Below, piece by piece: positions 11,129 through 35,720 of a stretch of DNA of 64,000 bases; positions within the stretch are counted from its first letter, which is position 1; each line of letters opens with the position of its first letter. The notes beneath the pieces were generated by a model that did no database searches, was not told where the DNA came from, and saw only the letters and a list, made by a program, of their open reading frames with translations. This stretch comes from Enoplosus armatus (Eukaryota > Chordata > Actinopteri > Centrarchiformes > Enoplosidae), in the NCBI RefSeq assembly GCF_043641665.1, contig NC_092196.1, positions 11,421,192 to 11,485,191 of the forward strand, written 5' to 3'. A program made the position numbers and the translations under genes.

Positions 11129-12329
11129 CCACTGGCAGCCCTCTGTGTGCCAAGTCGCACTCAAAAAGCAGCCAGAGCAACCATCTGTGTGAGAGGGAGT
11201 CACTGGTTGAGAGAGTGAGGGAATGAAAAACTCACCAGTGTGCAGGACACAAGCTCCAGTCTCTGTGTCTCCCGTTGTGAGTGCTGCACTTTGTCTCGAC
11301 TGTGTGGTTTTTACAGGATCTGTCATTAGGAAGTGTGACAAAGAAGGCGGTAAAGAAAGACAAAAAGAAATGTGCAAAAAAAAGGGACAAAGGACAGAGG
11401 AGGAGCAGTCTGCTTGTCTTTCTCTCTTTGTCCCCTCTCCCTTTTGTTTTATTCCTGTCATTTTAGAGATGGGCTGTAACCATGGTTATCAGGGGCTCAC
11501 TAGAAAAACAACACGATGTTAGGAGAACGCATGAGTTTATCAGGAGTGTGTGTGTGTGTATTTGTGCCCCTTTTGCAGGTATGCATGGTGGTGTAAGGTG
11601 TTTGTGTGTGTTTGTATAAAGCTCTGTGTTTTTTGTGCCTGTTTTGGTGACTCATCCCTCCATAAGCACTGATTGATGTTAATGTAGACCAATAATAAGC
11701 AGCAGCCGTGAGCTGCTGCAACAAGGAGGGAAGGAGACGACAGGAAACAACCGGCTGAAATAACGGCAGGAAATGAGGGAGCGAAGAATTTTAGTAATGA
11801 GGAGGCGAGAGGAGGAATTTGGAGGGTGTAAATCTCTGAAGGATACATGAAAGAGCTCTAAACAAATGAATATGCACAAACACACACACACACATATGCA
11901 CACATGCATCTTTCACTGTTATGCCCACTGGGGTCTCACAGAAATAAATAATGATATTTCACAAGTTGTAAACAACTGCTGCCTTAAAACAATCTTTTTT
12001 TAATGGATATTAGGATAGACACATCAAAAGCCTGCAAATAAATAGATGGATGCAATGTTTGTGTGTACATGTGAGTTTGTGTTTTGTGTGTATGTGGAAA
12101 TAGTTTTGACTGATAGTTGATGTAGCCTCTCTGTACTCCCTCTCTGATATTGTCTTACTAGATAAGTGAGTTCACTCACTAGTAATGTTAAATATGTTAT
12201 TAATAACATACATGACCTTCTTTTCTTGCAAAAGTACCTGGAGTTTGAAACAACCTCTCCAGATTTCAACACACCTTTTATGCCAAAATATTGTTAATAA
12301 GTTTACTGTCATTACCTCATAGAAAAGCA

Positions 12330-12895
12330 GCACTGACGGAAATATCCAGATCCTTTACTTAAGTAAAAGTACTAATACCACACTGTAAAAGTCCTAAGAT
12401 ATAGATAGATTACTATTATTATTACATTAATTTGTAGCAGCATTTTACTGTTGTAGCTGGTTGAGGTGAAGCTAATTTTATATATATTTTATAAAGAAAA
12501 TAGTGAGAATTGGCCGTCACCATTACCAAGAGACCAAGTGATTGCTTGTTTTGGCCAAACCAATAGTCCAGAACCTCAAAATGATTCAGTTTGCTGCAAC
12601 TTAAGACAAGGAAAAGCAGCAAATCCTCACTTTTGAGAAGCTGGAAACATGAAATGTTTGGCATTTTTGCTTGAAAAATGACTGGAAACGATTAATCGGT
12701 TATAAAAAACAGTTTCAGCTTTCTGTCGATAGACTAATCCATTAATCGACTAGTCATTTCAGCTCTAAATCTTTTATATACTGTTGGGTAGTTTAATCCA
12801 CAACATCATATTTTATAAGCTCTACATTGTAGACAAAACTCTACAAAAAGTACAGTACTTGAGTAAATGTACATAGTTATCCCACCTCCACAGAA
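12330..12895. mobile_element. nested MITE-like elements
   Basis: The outer element begins with AGATCCTTTACTTAAGTAAA and ends with AGTACTTGAGTAAATGTACA. These are the two ends of a common fish repeat rich in AAGTAAAAGTA words. Between them, at about 12,490-12,770, sits a second family recognised by GCTTGAAAAATGACTGGAAA, ATTAATCGGTTA and TTAATCGACTAGTCATTTCA. The second element appears to have inserted into the first. Neither encodes protein. Confidence 0.55.
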
Positions 12896-13460
12896 AAGTT
12901 ACATGTCAGATGCATTAAAGTGACACATCATACAATGAAAAGCAGGTCTAGTCTGAGGGTATTTGCTGCAGATCCACCAGACTTCTTCCCACTTCTGTCC
13001 CCATTTTCCAGATAAAATAAATCAGTGTATCTAGGTGGTCTGTCTCTTTCTGTCTGCGTGCCCCACTTAAGAAGCTACATGCTGGAAGGACTGTGTGTGA
13101 CCTGTAGCCCTGTAGCTGGTGTGTATTTAAACCTACCACTCTCCCTGACGGCCTGACCGTGTAACTTTCCCTGACTTCGCTGGCATGGAGAGAGAACACG
13201 AAGCTGGGGATATCCAGTGTCCTTTATGTGGTATGTAAATATTGTGGTACAGTCTATTTGCGGGTGCCGTCGAAACTACAGCGAGAGTGAAATAAACAAT
13301 CCAAAGTGTAGTTTCAAGCATACAGAGGCTAGAAAAGTGAGTGTGTGTGTTCTTTGTAAGAGCAGACTGTTGACACACTAATGTATGAGCCAGCTTGGAA
13401 AGAATTTCTGAAAGCTTAGTGATGTAGTGGAGAGACAGTTGACAGTAACCTGGCAAAATG

Positions 13461-13461
<1 letters not shown>

Positions 13462-13519
<58 letters not shown>
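13462..13519. repeat. (GT)n microsatellite
   Basis: About 29 uninterrupted GT units in gprc5b intron 1. Confidence 0.95.
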
Positions 13520-13520
<1 letters not shown>

Positions 13521-13626
13521 TTTCGTGGTGGCTTTAAATACAGATCAACCTCTCGTAAAACACACAGCTTGTCAGGTGAAACGACAGCACTGATCATCCC
13601 AGCAAAGACCTCAATGAAACGAAACA

Positions 13627-13627
<1 letters not shown>

Positions 13628-13657
<30 letters not shown>
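13628..13657. repeat. (GT)n microsatellite
   Basis: About 15 GT units, about 110 bases after the previous GT tract. Confidence 0.95.
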
Positions 13658-13659
<2 letters not shown>

Positions 13660-14209
13660 GCTGTCTGACAGTTGTGATGAATAAAGGAATAGGTAGACTG
13701 AGACAGCATTGATTTTGCACACTGAGTGCTGCTGGGGTTTTTTTCCTTCACAGGGACACAAAAGTATACGAGTGTTTGTACTTGGAGCTCGAGGCGCTGT
13801 GTATTTGGGCGCAGTGTATTATGCATTGTCTCACACCTTGCTAGATGCCCTTAGATGCCTGATAGTGAGTAGAAGTGCTTGTACATACTAGTTCCCATCT
13901 CTGTATCTCTTTTTTTTCATAAAAATATGCATGATGCTGCAGCTTCCCTGTCGGTGCTCCGGCAGCCGGCTCGCTGGACAAGACCGGACAAATAATGCAC
14001 CTGAAACTCTCTTCAGAGGTGCTGTAGGTGCTCCAACTCTGACCTCACTTCTCTGTGAATGAACTGAAGGGAGCTAATCTGGGTTTTTCTGGGTTTGTAG
14101 GTATTCTTCTGTGTTGTTTAATTAAAGGTGTTTGCCACAAAATGAAACCTTAAAGCCTTTAAAAGGTTCAAAAGAGGGCAGGGCTACAGGCCACTATTGG
14201 TGAAACAGG

Positions 14210-14210
<1 letters not shown>

Positions 14211-14269
<59 letters not shown>
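14211..14269. repeat. (GT)n microsatellite
   Basis: About 29 GT units, 280 bases upstream of gprc5b coding exon 1. Confidence 0.95.
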
Positions 14270-14270
<1 letters not shown>

Positions 14271-14548
14271 TTTCTGTGTTTGGAAAGGCTTCAGTCATTC
14301 ACCCTGGATGAACTACTGTCCTTTGTTTCCTCTCTAAAACACAGCAGTGGCTGATTGTCTGTATTGTCACTCACAGGCGAATGATTGCTGTGGGAATGAC
14401 TGACTGCTCAGCTCTGTTGCTTTCCAAACATTTATGACCAGAACGACTCAATCTCTTTCTCTCTCTTTCTCTCTCTCTCTCTCTCCCCTTTCTTTTGACT
14501 TTCCTCCTTCATCTCTCTCTTGTCTTCTGGTCTGTTGATCTCTCAGAG

Positions 14549-15572
14549 ATGGCGTTCCTCCCGGTCCTGCTCCTGCTGCTGCTGACTCATCGTGCCACCA
14601 GTCAAGACTCGGAGGACCCTGAGGCTCTCCCAAGAGGCTGCGGTTGGGGCCTGGTGCGTCCTTATACCCTCCTCTGTGACCTGGACTCCATATGGGGCGT
14701 GGCTGTCGAGTCAGTGGCTGCCGGTGGGGCGCTGACCGCCGTCTTGCTAGCCCTAGTCCTGCTGTGCCGTTTACACCACATCGGTGAGGCTGAGAAGCGC
14801 AGCGCCGTGGGACCCATCCTCCTGCTGCTCCTTGGCATCCTTGGCTTGTTCGGCCTGAGCTTTGCTTACTTGATCGAGCAGGATGAGTCTTTATGTTTGC
14901 TCCGCAGGGCCCTGTGGGGTCTCCTGTTTGCCGTCTGCTTTTCCTGCTTGCTGGTGCAGGGTGTCCGCCTGCGCAGGCTTGGGCGTGAACGCCGGAGCCC
15001 TGGTGGCTGCGCCCTAACTGGCCTGGCGCTGGGTTTGAGTGCTGTGCAGGGCATCATCGCCGCCGAGTGGCTACTTCTGACCGTGCTGAGGGAGGGACGA
15101 GCTGCCTGTCAGTACCTGCCGCTGGACTTCTCACTAGCCTGCAGTTATGTACTAGCCCTTCTACTAGCCGCGCTGGCTGCCGCCTCCCTGGCCCTGTGTG
15201 GGAAGACACGTCAATGGCGCTGCAATGCTGTCTGGCTGCTGGTGACCTGCCTGCTGTCGCTGCTGCTGTGGGTGGCCTGGGTGGGCTTCTATCTGTACGG
15301 CAACGCCTGGCTGGGGAGGTCCCCGGACTGGAATGACCCGGCACTGGCCATTGCTTTAGTGGCTCAGGGCTGGCTGCTGCTGATCTTCCATGCCATCCCT
15401 GAATCCCACATCTGCCTGAGACCCCCTCCACAGCCCACTGCCCCGGATTACTTTGACACCTCCCAGAACTCGACACGGATGAGGGAGACCAGCTTCGACG
15501 AAGACATCCCTCTCTCTCACAGGCAGTTTGTGGAGAACCAGGGCTACGGATACAACGACGAGAACACAGCAG
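14549..15572 (+). CDS. gprc5b: gprc5b coding exon 1 (signal peptide, 7TM core, proximal tail)
   Basis: The acceptor TCTCAG ends at 14,546, after a long CT-rich tract. The donor GCAG/GTACAA lies at 15,573, and the exon ends in phase 1. It encodes residues 1-341, including all seven membrane segments. Base composition is markedly GC-rich (codons such as CTG and GCC) compared with the flanking introns. If the donor is not used, the frame reads on 21 codons to a stop at 15,635-15,637, giving a shorter tail. Confidence 0.95.
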
Positions 15573-17531
15573 GTACAATCCAATATTTTACAGCAGACAG
15601 GCGTAATATGTGCGAACAGGCTGTAGGTGGAATGTAGGCCAGAGTGAGTAATAGAGCACCAGGAAATATCTGCATGCGTGGCTAGAAATAAGTACAGGAG
15701 GAAATATCTGTAGTGCAGGATTACGCAGCAAGTGTTTCTTCCTTCAAGAGAGAGTGATGTGGTGAGTCACAGTAAGTAATCTCTGTCCGCCTCTCTGTCT
15801 ATTTCATGCCAGGCTTGAGGAGCGGTAGCAGTGCTGGGCAGCATAACAGCAACACCGGCGCCAGGCCCAGCGCTCCTTTCCGCAGCAACGTCTACCAGCC
15901 CACCGAGATGACCATGATCCTGAACGGGGGAGCGGTGAGTACATCCGCGCAGTCACAGGTACACGCCGCTTACACGCCGCTTTTCACGCCGCTCTCTCAT
16001 TCGACCACGCCGACAAGACTGCATGCACATCTGTGCGTTCCAGCCCGTACACCATTGCACAAGAATGAGGGAGGGGTGTGAGTGTGTATGTGCACATTCT
16101 CGGTTTGGGGGTCCATGGTCATGTGCCTCTGTGTGTTGTATTTGTGTGGGCACATGCATGGATGGGTTTGTCACAAGTGGTCACTCATTGATTTGTGTAT
16201 GGGTGAGTGTGAGAGAGCTCCCGTGTGCTCCTGTGTGTGTAAATAAGCTGCGATGCTATCTGTCCACTGAGTGAAGCGACTGTCTGCCGGCCTGTCACCC
16301 CCTTCATTATGCAGGATGAATGTGCACACTGGCCGGCACAGGTGAACTTATTTCCAGCCACTGTGTTATGAATTAAGCCCGCCTGCACAACAGCACAACA
16401 TGCCACCTCACACACCACTGGAGGCTAGAACGCTAAAGCAACACTCCCTACTGACTAAAAGATCATTTGTAGTCACTATTCCTAGAGATTGCAGCTAGGC
16501 GGGCTGATTTAGCCTGACATAGGGAACGCAGAGACTTATCCTTAAGCTGCTCTGCATAAAGTATCATTAGTTTTCAGTATTTTTGTGTATTAATTTTAAA
16601 GACAAGGCAAGTTTATTTATATAGCATGCTCCATACTCAAAGGGAACTGCTTTGCATAAGGCATAAAAGGTATTAAATGAGATATTCACACAGCAATTTA
16701 AAAGGATAAAAGAAATGTAAAAGATGAAAGCCGAACTAAATAGAAGAGACAGTAGGATGCAAGTGCAAGGTGGATAATGGTGTAAGATTGAGTTAACTGA
16801 ATAGTTGGATGAGAAGATCGATAGCACTAGCATAAGTAATAATAAGTAAAGCCAAACACCAGCACTTAGCTTCGCTTAGCATAAAAACTGTAAATAGCTG
16901 GAAGCAGCTAGCCGGGCTCTGTCCAAAGGTAACAATATAAACTTCCACACACAAGATGTAAGTTTTACACTTACACATATTAAACAAATGAGATATAAAA
17001 TGTTAGTGAGGCTCTGGTAGGTGGATTTTGTAATCTCTGGACAGAGCCAGGCTAGCTTTCCCCCTTGTTTCCAGTCTTTGTGCTGAGCTAAGCTTAGTTC
17101 CCAAAATGCCAAACTATTGCTTTAAAAGGAATGGAGAGCATAAAGGATTTTAACTTTGGTTTAAAGGTGGGAGATTTGGGCCACGTCTTATATCTTCTGT
17201 TTCTTGAGGTTTGTTCCAGCTTTGTTGAGTACAATAAATAAATGCTGCTACTTTGTGGTTCGCCTTCAAATCTGGGACAGTTAGACAGCTACCAGATGAC
17301 ATGAGAGGGTTTGATTTGAAAGTAAAAGACAGTCAGAGATGTATTTTGTCCTAAACCACATGCATGTGTAAAAAGTGTTAATGGAACCTATGCAGCTACT
17401 GAATGCATGTGTGTGAAGATGCATGTGTGATTATGTGTTCTTTCCAGATTCTTTATCATTGACAAACTTCATTTTTCCTTCTACAGGTGCCCTCTGCCCC
17501 TCCAACCTACACGGGGAGGCAGCTGTGGTGA
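14549..17531 (+). CDS. gprc5b: G protein-coupled receptor class C group 5 member B (Gprc5b), three coding exons
   Basis: An orphan class C seven-membrane receptor of the retinoic-acid-inducible (RAIG) group, expected at the plasma membrane. Coding segments are 14,549-15,572, 15,813-15,934 and 17,487-17,531. Together they make 1,191 bases, 396 aa plus stop, close to the human protein (about 400 aa). A signal peptide occupies residues 1-19. A short extracellular segment carries RGCGWGLV and LLCDLDSIWG. Membrane segments lie near residues 51-73, 87-108, 119-139, 155-176, 193-216, 226-248 and 263-284. Cys116 and Cys187 are placed for the usual extracellular disulfide. The tail has YFDTSQ, RMRETSFDEDIPL, SAPFRSNVYQPTEM and the ending TYTGRQLW. 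These match GPRC5B rather than GPRC5C as I remember them. The start ATG follows the splice acceptor by two bases and opens the signal peptide. Teleosts often have two copies (a and b). I cannot tell which this is. Confidence 0.93.
15813..15934 (+). CDS. gprc5b: gprc5b coding exon 2 (C-terminal tail)
   Basis: Acceptor CATGCCAG ends at 15,812. Donor GTGAGT is at 15,935. The 122 bases complete the split glycine codon and end in phase 0. The segment holds RPSAPFRSNVYQPTEM and ends NGGA, the conserved tyrosine-containing tail of GPRC5B. Confidence 0.93.
15950..15992 (+). repeat. short triplicate repeat just inside gprc5b intron 3
   Basis: The word CACGCCGCT occurs three times at 12-13 base spacing, starting 16 bases beyond the splice donor, and a related ACCACGCCGAC follows. 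This looks like a small local tandem duplication. Confidence 0.6.
16797..17125. mobile_element. percomorph fold-back (MITE-like) element
   Basis: The left arm contains AGTTGGATGAGAAGATCGAT, CTTCGCTTAGCATAAA and GGGCTCTGTCCAAAGGTAAC. The right arm contains the inverted counterparts GGACAGAGCCAGGCTAGCTT and CTTTGTGCTGAGCTAAGC. The ends AATAGTTGG and CCAAACTATTG also pair. It lies in gprc5b intron 3 and has no coding capacity. Confidence 0.65.
17487..17531 (+). CDS. gprc5b: gprc5b coding exon 3 (last 14 residues and stop)
   Basis: Acceptor TTCTACAG ends at 17,486. Fourteen codons, VPSAPPTYTGRQLW, are followed by TGA. This matches the C-terminal end of GPRC5B recalled from mammals. The exon continues into the long 3' UTR. 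Confidence 0.93.
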   Translation: MPSAPPTYTGRQLW

Positions 17532-20500
17532 GTGAGAGGATTGGAAAGAAGATGTGTGGTAGAAAATGAAGAGAAGAAGAGGATGGAGAGGGTGAGGAGG
17601 GAGGGGTCTGGGACGAGGGGCCCGCCTGGTTGTATTGGACTTAAAAACATGGATGCCAACAGGGCCCCTTCACTCTGTGTACAGACCTAAACACTGACTG
17701 TGTGCCAATCAACTATTGTATGAGTGTGTGTGAGACTGAGAGACAGAATGAGAAGGAATGGAGGACAGAGCTAAAGCTCTTCTAGCACACAAATCTCCAT
17801 AGAAGGGTTGAAAAACTCGAAATGTGACCAGCAAGTAGCAAAACAAAACACACGCTGACTCAGATCTGAAAGCATCAACATGCGGTATTCTTTTCCTTTG
17901 CGTTTGATTTGCTCCCCTGAGACTACAGCACTGTAAGCATCCTTGAAAACTGTGAAATCTATCGCTTTTCTCCTGCTCTATCTCTCTCTTTCCTGTCAGT
18001 CAGGGATGTCTTTTTTCTGCTGCTCCTCACAATGCTGGCGCTCAAGTGGAAACATTTGGCTCTGTCCTCCATCCATCCACAGCGTAGGTGAATACAGAGC
18101 ACATGGGCAACTGTTAAAAAACCCTCTTAAAAAGAATCCAGCCTCTGTGGGTGTGTATGTCGAGTATATGAGAGGAAAATGTGTGTGTGTATTCCCTGCA
18201 CCTCAACTCCACCACTCCAATAAACCTTCCCCTCTCCAGACTGTTACCCCTCTCCTTCCTCCCTCTCTATCTCCGTTGCCGGTTTGCATTTCTTTGCACC
18301 GTCTGTGAATATAACACATAACTCTTCTCACCTTGCCTCATCCTCCCACCTGCATGGACACTTTGCAAAATGTGAAACAAACTGTGAAGCCTGCACTGCG
18401 GTCCGAAAAAGAAGTTCCCGGTGACCGCGCACACAACAAAAGCAGCCTGGAGCACCTGAACAGACGGATCACAAGCTGCTAATGAACTGCTGTTAGATAT
18501 ATACGCGACGTAGAGTGGATTGTGATTGGATGAGGAGGGCGTCAGTCATCAGTGGGGAGGCACTGCTTCATGAATCTAGGTCAGACTACTGTGTGTTGCT
18601 CTCCCACATCTCCAGTGGCCACTGGCGGTTTGAACCAGCCAGGAGAAACTGTCACTTTATATCAGCAGGAAACGGAGCGAGGAAATGAAATGGCTCTCCT
18701 GTTCTGTTCCTCTATCTGTGTTTATGTGTATGTACGTGAGTGTGTGTGATTTTATGAGTGTCGGGAGTTGAACGAGGGGGGATTCAGGGGTTGCTTTCTG
18801 GTGCTAAATAGTCCTCCGCACGACTTCCCAGTGAGGCACAGAACTACAGGAACAACACTGATGCAGATACAGTAGTCGAAACTGTGAGTGACTATATATA
18901 GAGCTGTGGCTGGTGTTTGGAGATATCCTAGAGCCTTCGAAAGATCAGATTAACTTTGCAAGGTAGAAAGGGGGAGATCAAATGGATGGGAAGAGCGAGG
19001 AGGAAGGAGATAGCGAGAGGCGGTCCGAGGGGAGTCTATGCGACAGTGAAATCTCTGTGACTTCCTTCTGTCAGTCTGATCTATGTGAGAAAATGGCTCC
19101 CTGGTCTGTCTGTCTGTCTGTCTGTCTGTCTGTGTGTGTGTGTGTTTGTGCATGATGTGTGGGGCGGCCTGTGCTGCTCTGCTCTGTGTGGTTGTCTTCT
19201 TCATCTGGTGAAGCGTCTCTCCCCCCTCCTCTTCTTCATCATCATCCTCCTCCTCCTGTCTCTCTGTGGTCGGCTATAGCTCAAGTCCCCGTGCCAAGAA
19301 GGACTCTTGTTTCACTGGAGTCTCTCATTTCACGCCCTTTCCCTTCATCGTGACACCAGCTCTCTCCCTCTCTTCACCCGGGAAGCTGTGTACATAGTAG
19401 TGCTGTAAAGCTTTGCTCGCTTGTTTTCTTTTTTGTTTTTTTTCTAACTGTAGGCTGAGTTTAGACACCAGTGTCATATGACTGTTTTTATCTGGGGATT
19501 TTTTTAAAAACTGGTTTGCTTTGTGTTCATACATTTGCTTGTTGTTACATTAAGCTTTTATTTTTTTTCTTGCTGGTGTCTTTTATTTTTTTAAACTAGC
19601 ATTTTGGAACCGTTTTGCCAACACTAGATATGCTTTTATTTTTTTTTGCTTGATTAATGTTCAAGGAAATGATATGAGTTGTCATTTTATAGGGATTTAC
19701 ACAGGTTGCACCTCCTGCGCAGTATTTTCAGTCCAGACAGTGGTCCACAACAGTTACTGGGATACAAACATACTTATTTTCATTTTTCAAAAATATGATA
19801 ATGGCTGTGAATAACTTTTGGCACTTCATGCAGTAAACAATGACGTATTCTGTGATAATTTAGGGATAATTATAAAAATAAATAAAAAAACAGAGCAGGG
19901 AGAGCTGAAAAAACCCACCAACAGTCATTTTGGTGACCCCTGGTCTTACAACAACCCTTGACTAAGAAAAGACTATGGGTCAACCCTTGACTGCTGCTAT
20001 ATGTTTATGTCTTACCCATATTCTAAAATAGGACTGGTACCAGCAGGCCAGCTCCATGCCCAAAGAGAGCGTGTCCTGCTACGTCAGGCTCTGTTTGGGC
20101 CGACCCTGGTCAGAAACACGCTGGGGGCCCCAGATCCGTGTGTCGTAGCCCGTGAAGAAGAACTGTCCTCAGGGTTTTGGATGGTCAGCAGTAACGAGAC
20201 AAACTCTTGAGGCTCAACACTCTGAGAGGGGAGGGGTTTCAGTTCTTGTGATGAATTCACTCAATGTGGAAATACAAAAGTAAAAAAAATAATAACATGT
20301 GACTTTGTAGATTTTGCACTTGTCGACTACCTATCTGTGCATGCTTATCACCATTTCTACATGTAAGACCTTTCTCAGACGTACTTTTGAATACTAACTA
20401 TTTATGTAAGGGTCATGTGACAGCAATCATAATTTCAGTGTATATCAGATGACACACAAAAGAGAGCTGGCTCTTGAGAAGCAAAGAGATTAAAGTCAGG

Positions 20501-20975
20501 GGAAAATGGTCCAAAATAGTATGATTCCCCAAAAAGGAACAAAACGCCATCATCACTGGACCTAATAATAACTTCCTCTGTTAGTTTGAAGACTCGAGGG
20601 GGAAAAAAAGAGAATCTTCTGACTGATATCGTCTCTGTGTTTAAAATCAAATAGACTGTGGTGAAATTTGCACAAAACTTCTATATGTTAAGTTTGTCAT
20701 CCCTGGGCTGCCCACTGAACACCCATCCTCCCTGGGTTTGACATGTCCTTGCCTGTCCTCTCCTGATTTGTCTTGCCTTCAGACTGTTCCAGTGGGGCAG
20801 CTGACAGGGGTGATATTGGTTTTCACAGCTGTGACTGTGCAGTGACGCAGCATGCCTATGTATAGAACTTTATTTCCCCTGATTAGAAAAAGAAAAAAAC
20901 AGTTAACTCTCTTGTTTCTGTAACTGAATCAGGAAAAAAAAAAGTTCAATAAAAGTGTCATGTTTGTAGTTAACT
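17532..20975 (+). other. gprc5b: gprc5b 3' UTR (proposed extent)
   Basis: Noncoding sequence follows the stop codon without a recognisable gene up to AATAAA at 20,948. A long 3' UTR is known for mammalian GPRC5B. Earlier AATAAA-like hexamers (for example near 18,217 and 19,876-19,888) could give shorter transcripts. The stretch includes a (GTCT)n tract at about 19,108-19,133 and T-rich blocks at 19,420-19,640. Confidence 0.5.
20948..20953 (+). terminator. gprc5b: polyadenylation signal AATAAA (gprc5b)
   Basis: The canonical hexamer lies in TTCAATAAAAGTGTC. A GT/T-rich stretch (GATGTGGTGTTTTTTTT) begins about 35 bases downstream, as expected for a cleavage site. It is the best candidate distal site for gprc5b. 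Confidence 0.55.
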
Positions 20976-22060
20976 TTTAATCGGATGTGGTGTTTTTTTT
21001 CCCCCAGGTAGTGACACAGTGACATATAATATTATTATTCTGAAATGTCAAAATCAGAGCCCGAGTGATACCAATATGGATACAACCGTCATTGTTGAAT
21101 CCTGAAATAAATAATTAGACATTTTGGGAAATGAAGCTTAAGGTAGCTTCATATTTGCCATATATGTTCACAATTTGTTTTTGTCCCCAAGTGGACAAAA
21201 TAATTACGATTTATTTTGAAACCCAACTGTATGTTTTCCCTTCAGTCCTGAATATCGTGTAGCAGTTCTACTGGGTTTAATTGTTTTAGTCAGGAGCTCA
21301 TATACTTTTTTTTGCACCCTAAAATTATAGTGAACTGCCTTTAATTAGCCCAGTAACATCCTACATGTTTTAGGGGTTTGAACAATGTTTGGCATACTGT
21401 TTACATCTAAGAACATGGTGTTAGTGTAACATATAATCAGTGAATTCGTCACAGGAATACTCTCTAAACTCAGGATCTCTGTGTATAAACACTATTCGTA
21501 CTCTACACTTCCACCTTTAACCTAGAATCGCCCAGGACCAGTTGTTTTCTGGCTTTGCTCCGACAGCCTGGTGCCCACTCCCTCCTGCTGCTGTGTGATC
21601 CAGTTTCAGTTGGGCCCAGTGCTGCCAGACTCTGTGGAGCTGGCTGCACTATCAGATGTCCCCAGAATGAAATGGGCTGTTTTATCACCTCACCCAGTGG
21701 CAGCTGTCTCCCAGGCATCCACATACCTGCAAAGGGAGATACATGACCCTCCTCATGCCTCGCTGTGAGGCGGTGTGCATCAGTGACTGGGATGGTCAGG
21801 AAAGCCGTCCATCACAAGACTGCCGCCTCGCTGCTCTGCAGAGACACCGGAGGGGAAACCAGAAGTATCCTCTCAGGTACGCAGTGTTCAAAGAGTAATG
21901 GAAATATGCCAGGAGTGCACTTTAATTGACACACAGGCAGGAGAAGACAGCTACAACCTCCACAGTCTTTTAAGTTGGCATGAAAGAGAGTAAATAGTCT
22001 GAATATTTTTGCAAATCGAACTTTCCATGGCTGATATGTGACATTTAAGATGTTTGATCG
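20976..22060. other. intergenic space between convergent gprc5b and iqck
   Basis: About 1.1 kb lies between the proposed ends of two convergent transcripts. Most of it is AT-rich. An exception is a GC-richer non-repetitive block at about 21,520-21,880 that ends in CTCTCAG/GTACGC, an exon-like donor. I could not assign it to a gene. Confidence 0.4.
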
Positions 22061-22083
22061 CTAACTGGCGCAAAAAAAGACAT

Positions 22084-22089
22084 TTTATT
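22084..22089 (-). terminator. iqck: polyadenylation signal AATAAA (iqck, minus strand)
   Basis: TTTATT on the plus strand reads AATAAA on the minus strand, about 810 bases downstream of the iqck stop codon. It is the first canonical hexamer I noticed beyond the stop in that direction. Confidence 0.4.
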
Positions 22090-22900
22090 CAAACTCTAAA
22101 GTACAGTATGTATGAAAGATACAAGCAAATTCACCGACAATACTGAAAATATTAGGCAAGGAAAAATAAGATATATATACTAATGTTAAGAATATTTAAG
22201 GTTAAATGTCCAACCTACCTTACTGAAGCTAACATTCAACCCATATAGTGTCAGGAGATACATACATGTAACAGGGTTATTGTTTTAAAACAGTAAGATC
22301 TGAGGAGAATATCTGATGTTTCTTTTTGCTGCGCTGTCAGATAGTTGTCAACCAGCCACCAGTGGTGTTTTTAAAAATTCTCTGTTTCCCTGACAGGGTA
22401 ATTTCCTTTTCTGATAAACAGGATAGAAAGTGCTGCTCCACACGCTGAGTCACCTTTCACTCTGGCCTCAGTTCCTGGCTTGAATGGAAATGCTATAACC
22501 TCCTTTGTGGAGTGATATGTATTGCTAAGGCAAGGAAATACGATTTGGTCACCTTCCAGTGAGCTATCAGCTAGAAGTGCTGAGAGGAAATATTAGGTCT
22601 GTTACGAGGGGCTTCACTCCCCACAGTATAATATGTGAACCGTACGATATGCTGTTCATTTGCTGGGTGAGACTCATGAGGGCAGGTGATCCATCAAAAA
22701 GGCAATGAAAGCAATCAACTAATTAGACATGGATCTCAGATCATAAATCGCTGCCTGGCCATATCCAATTGGTTACAGGCGTTTTTAATGGCTTGTTTGA
22801 CTGATCACTTTGGTCAGTTTGACATCTACCTAACAGAGTTTAATAGCCTTTAAACACCTTGTACACAGAGCTAATGATTTCAGTTAATAACACCGCCAGT

Positions 22901-35560
<12,660 letters not shown>

Positions 35561-35720
35561 TTTTCGGCCTGTTCTCGCCTGTGGTTGCCAGGGACTCGGT
35601 GGTTGCCAAGGAAGTAGTCATGGCTATGATTTCCGAAGTAAACAAGAGCACAAGAAGCGCTTGGAGATTAAAATTTAACAAACAAGTGGTCACAGGTGTT
35701 CAAAAACAGAGGAATAACCA
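35561..35720 (-). promoter_or_regulatory. iqck: iqck 5' UTR and promoter region
   Basis: The sequence directly upstream of the iqck start is enriched in CpG relative to its surroundings and has no further splice acceptor that I can see. Transcription probably begins within about 150 bases. No TATA box is evident. Confidence 0.4.

Larger units (their letters stand above)
6407..14546 (+). other. gprc5b: gprc5b intron 1
   Basis: About 8.1 kb without coding signal. It holds many (AC)n/(GT)n tracts, a perfect hairpin at 8,880-8,922, homeodomain-type AT clusters at about 8,290-8,370 and 10,028-10,112, a purine-rich block (10,570-10,720) and a nested pair of MITE-like repeats at about 12,330-12,895. 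It is the most likely place for gprc5b enhancers. Confidence 0.6.

Noticed and set aside
15054..15578. A 174-codon minus-strand frame opposite the gprc5b 7TM exon
   Set aside because: It is the shadow of a GC-rich coding exon. The residues are Arg/Ser/Pro-rich as expected from antisense of Leu/Ala codons.
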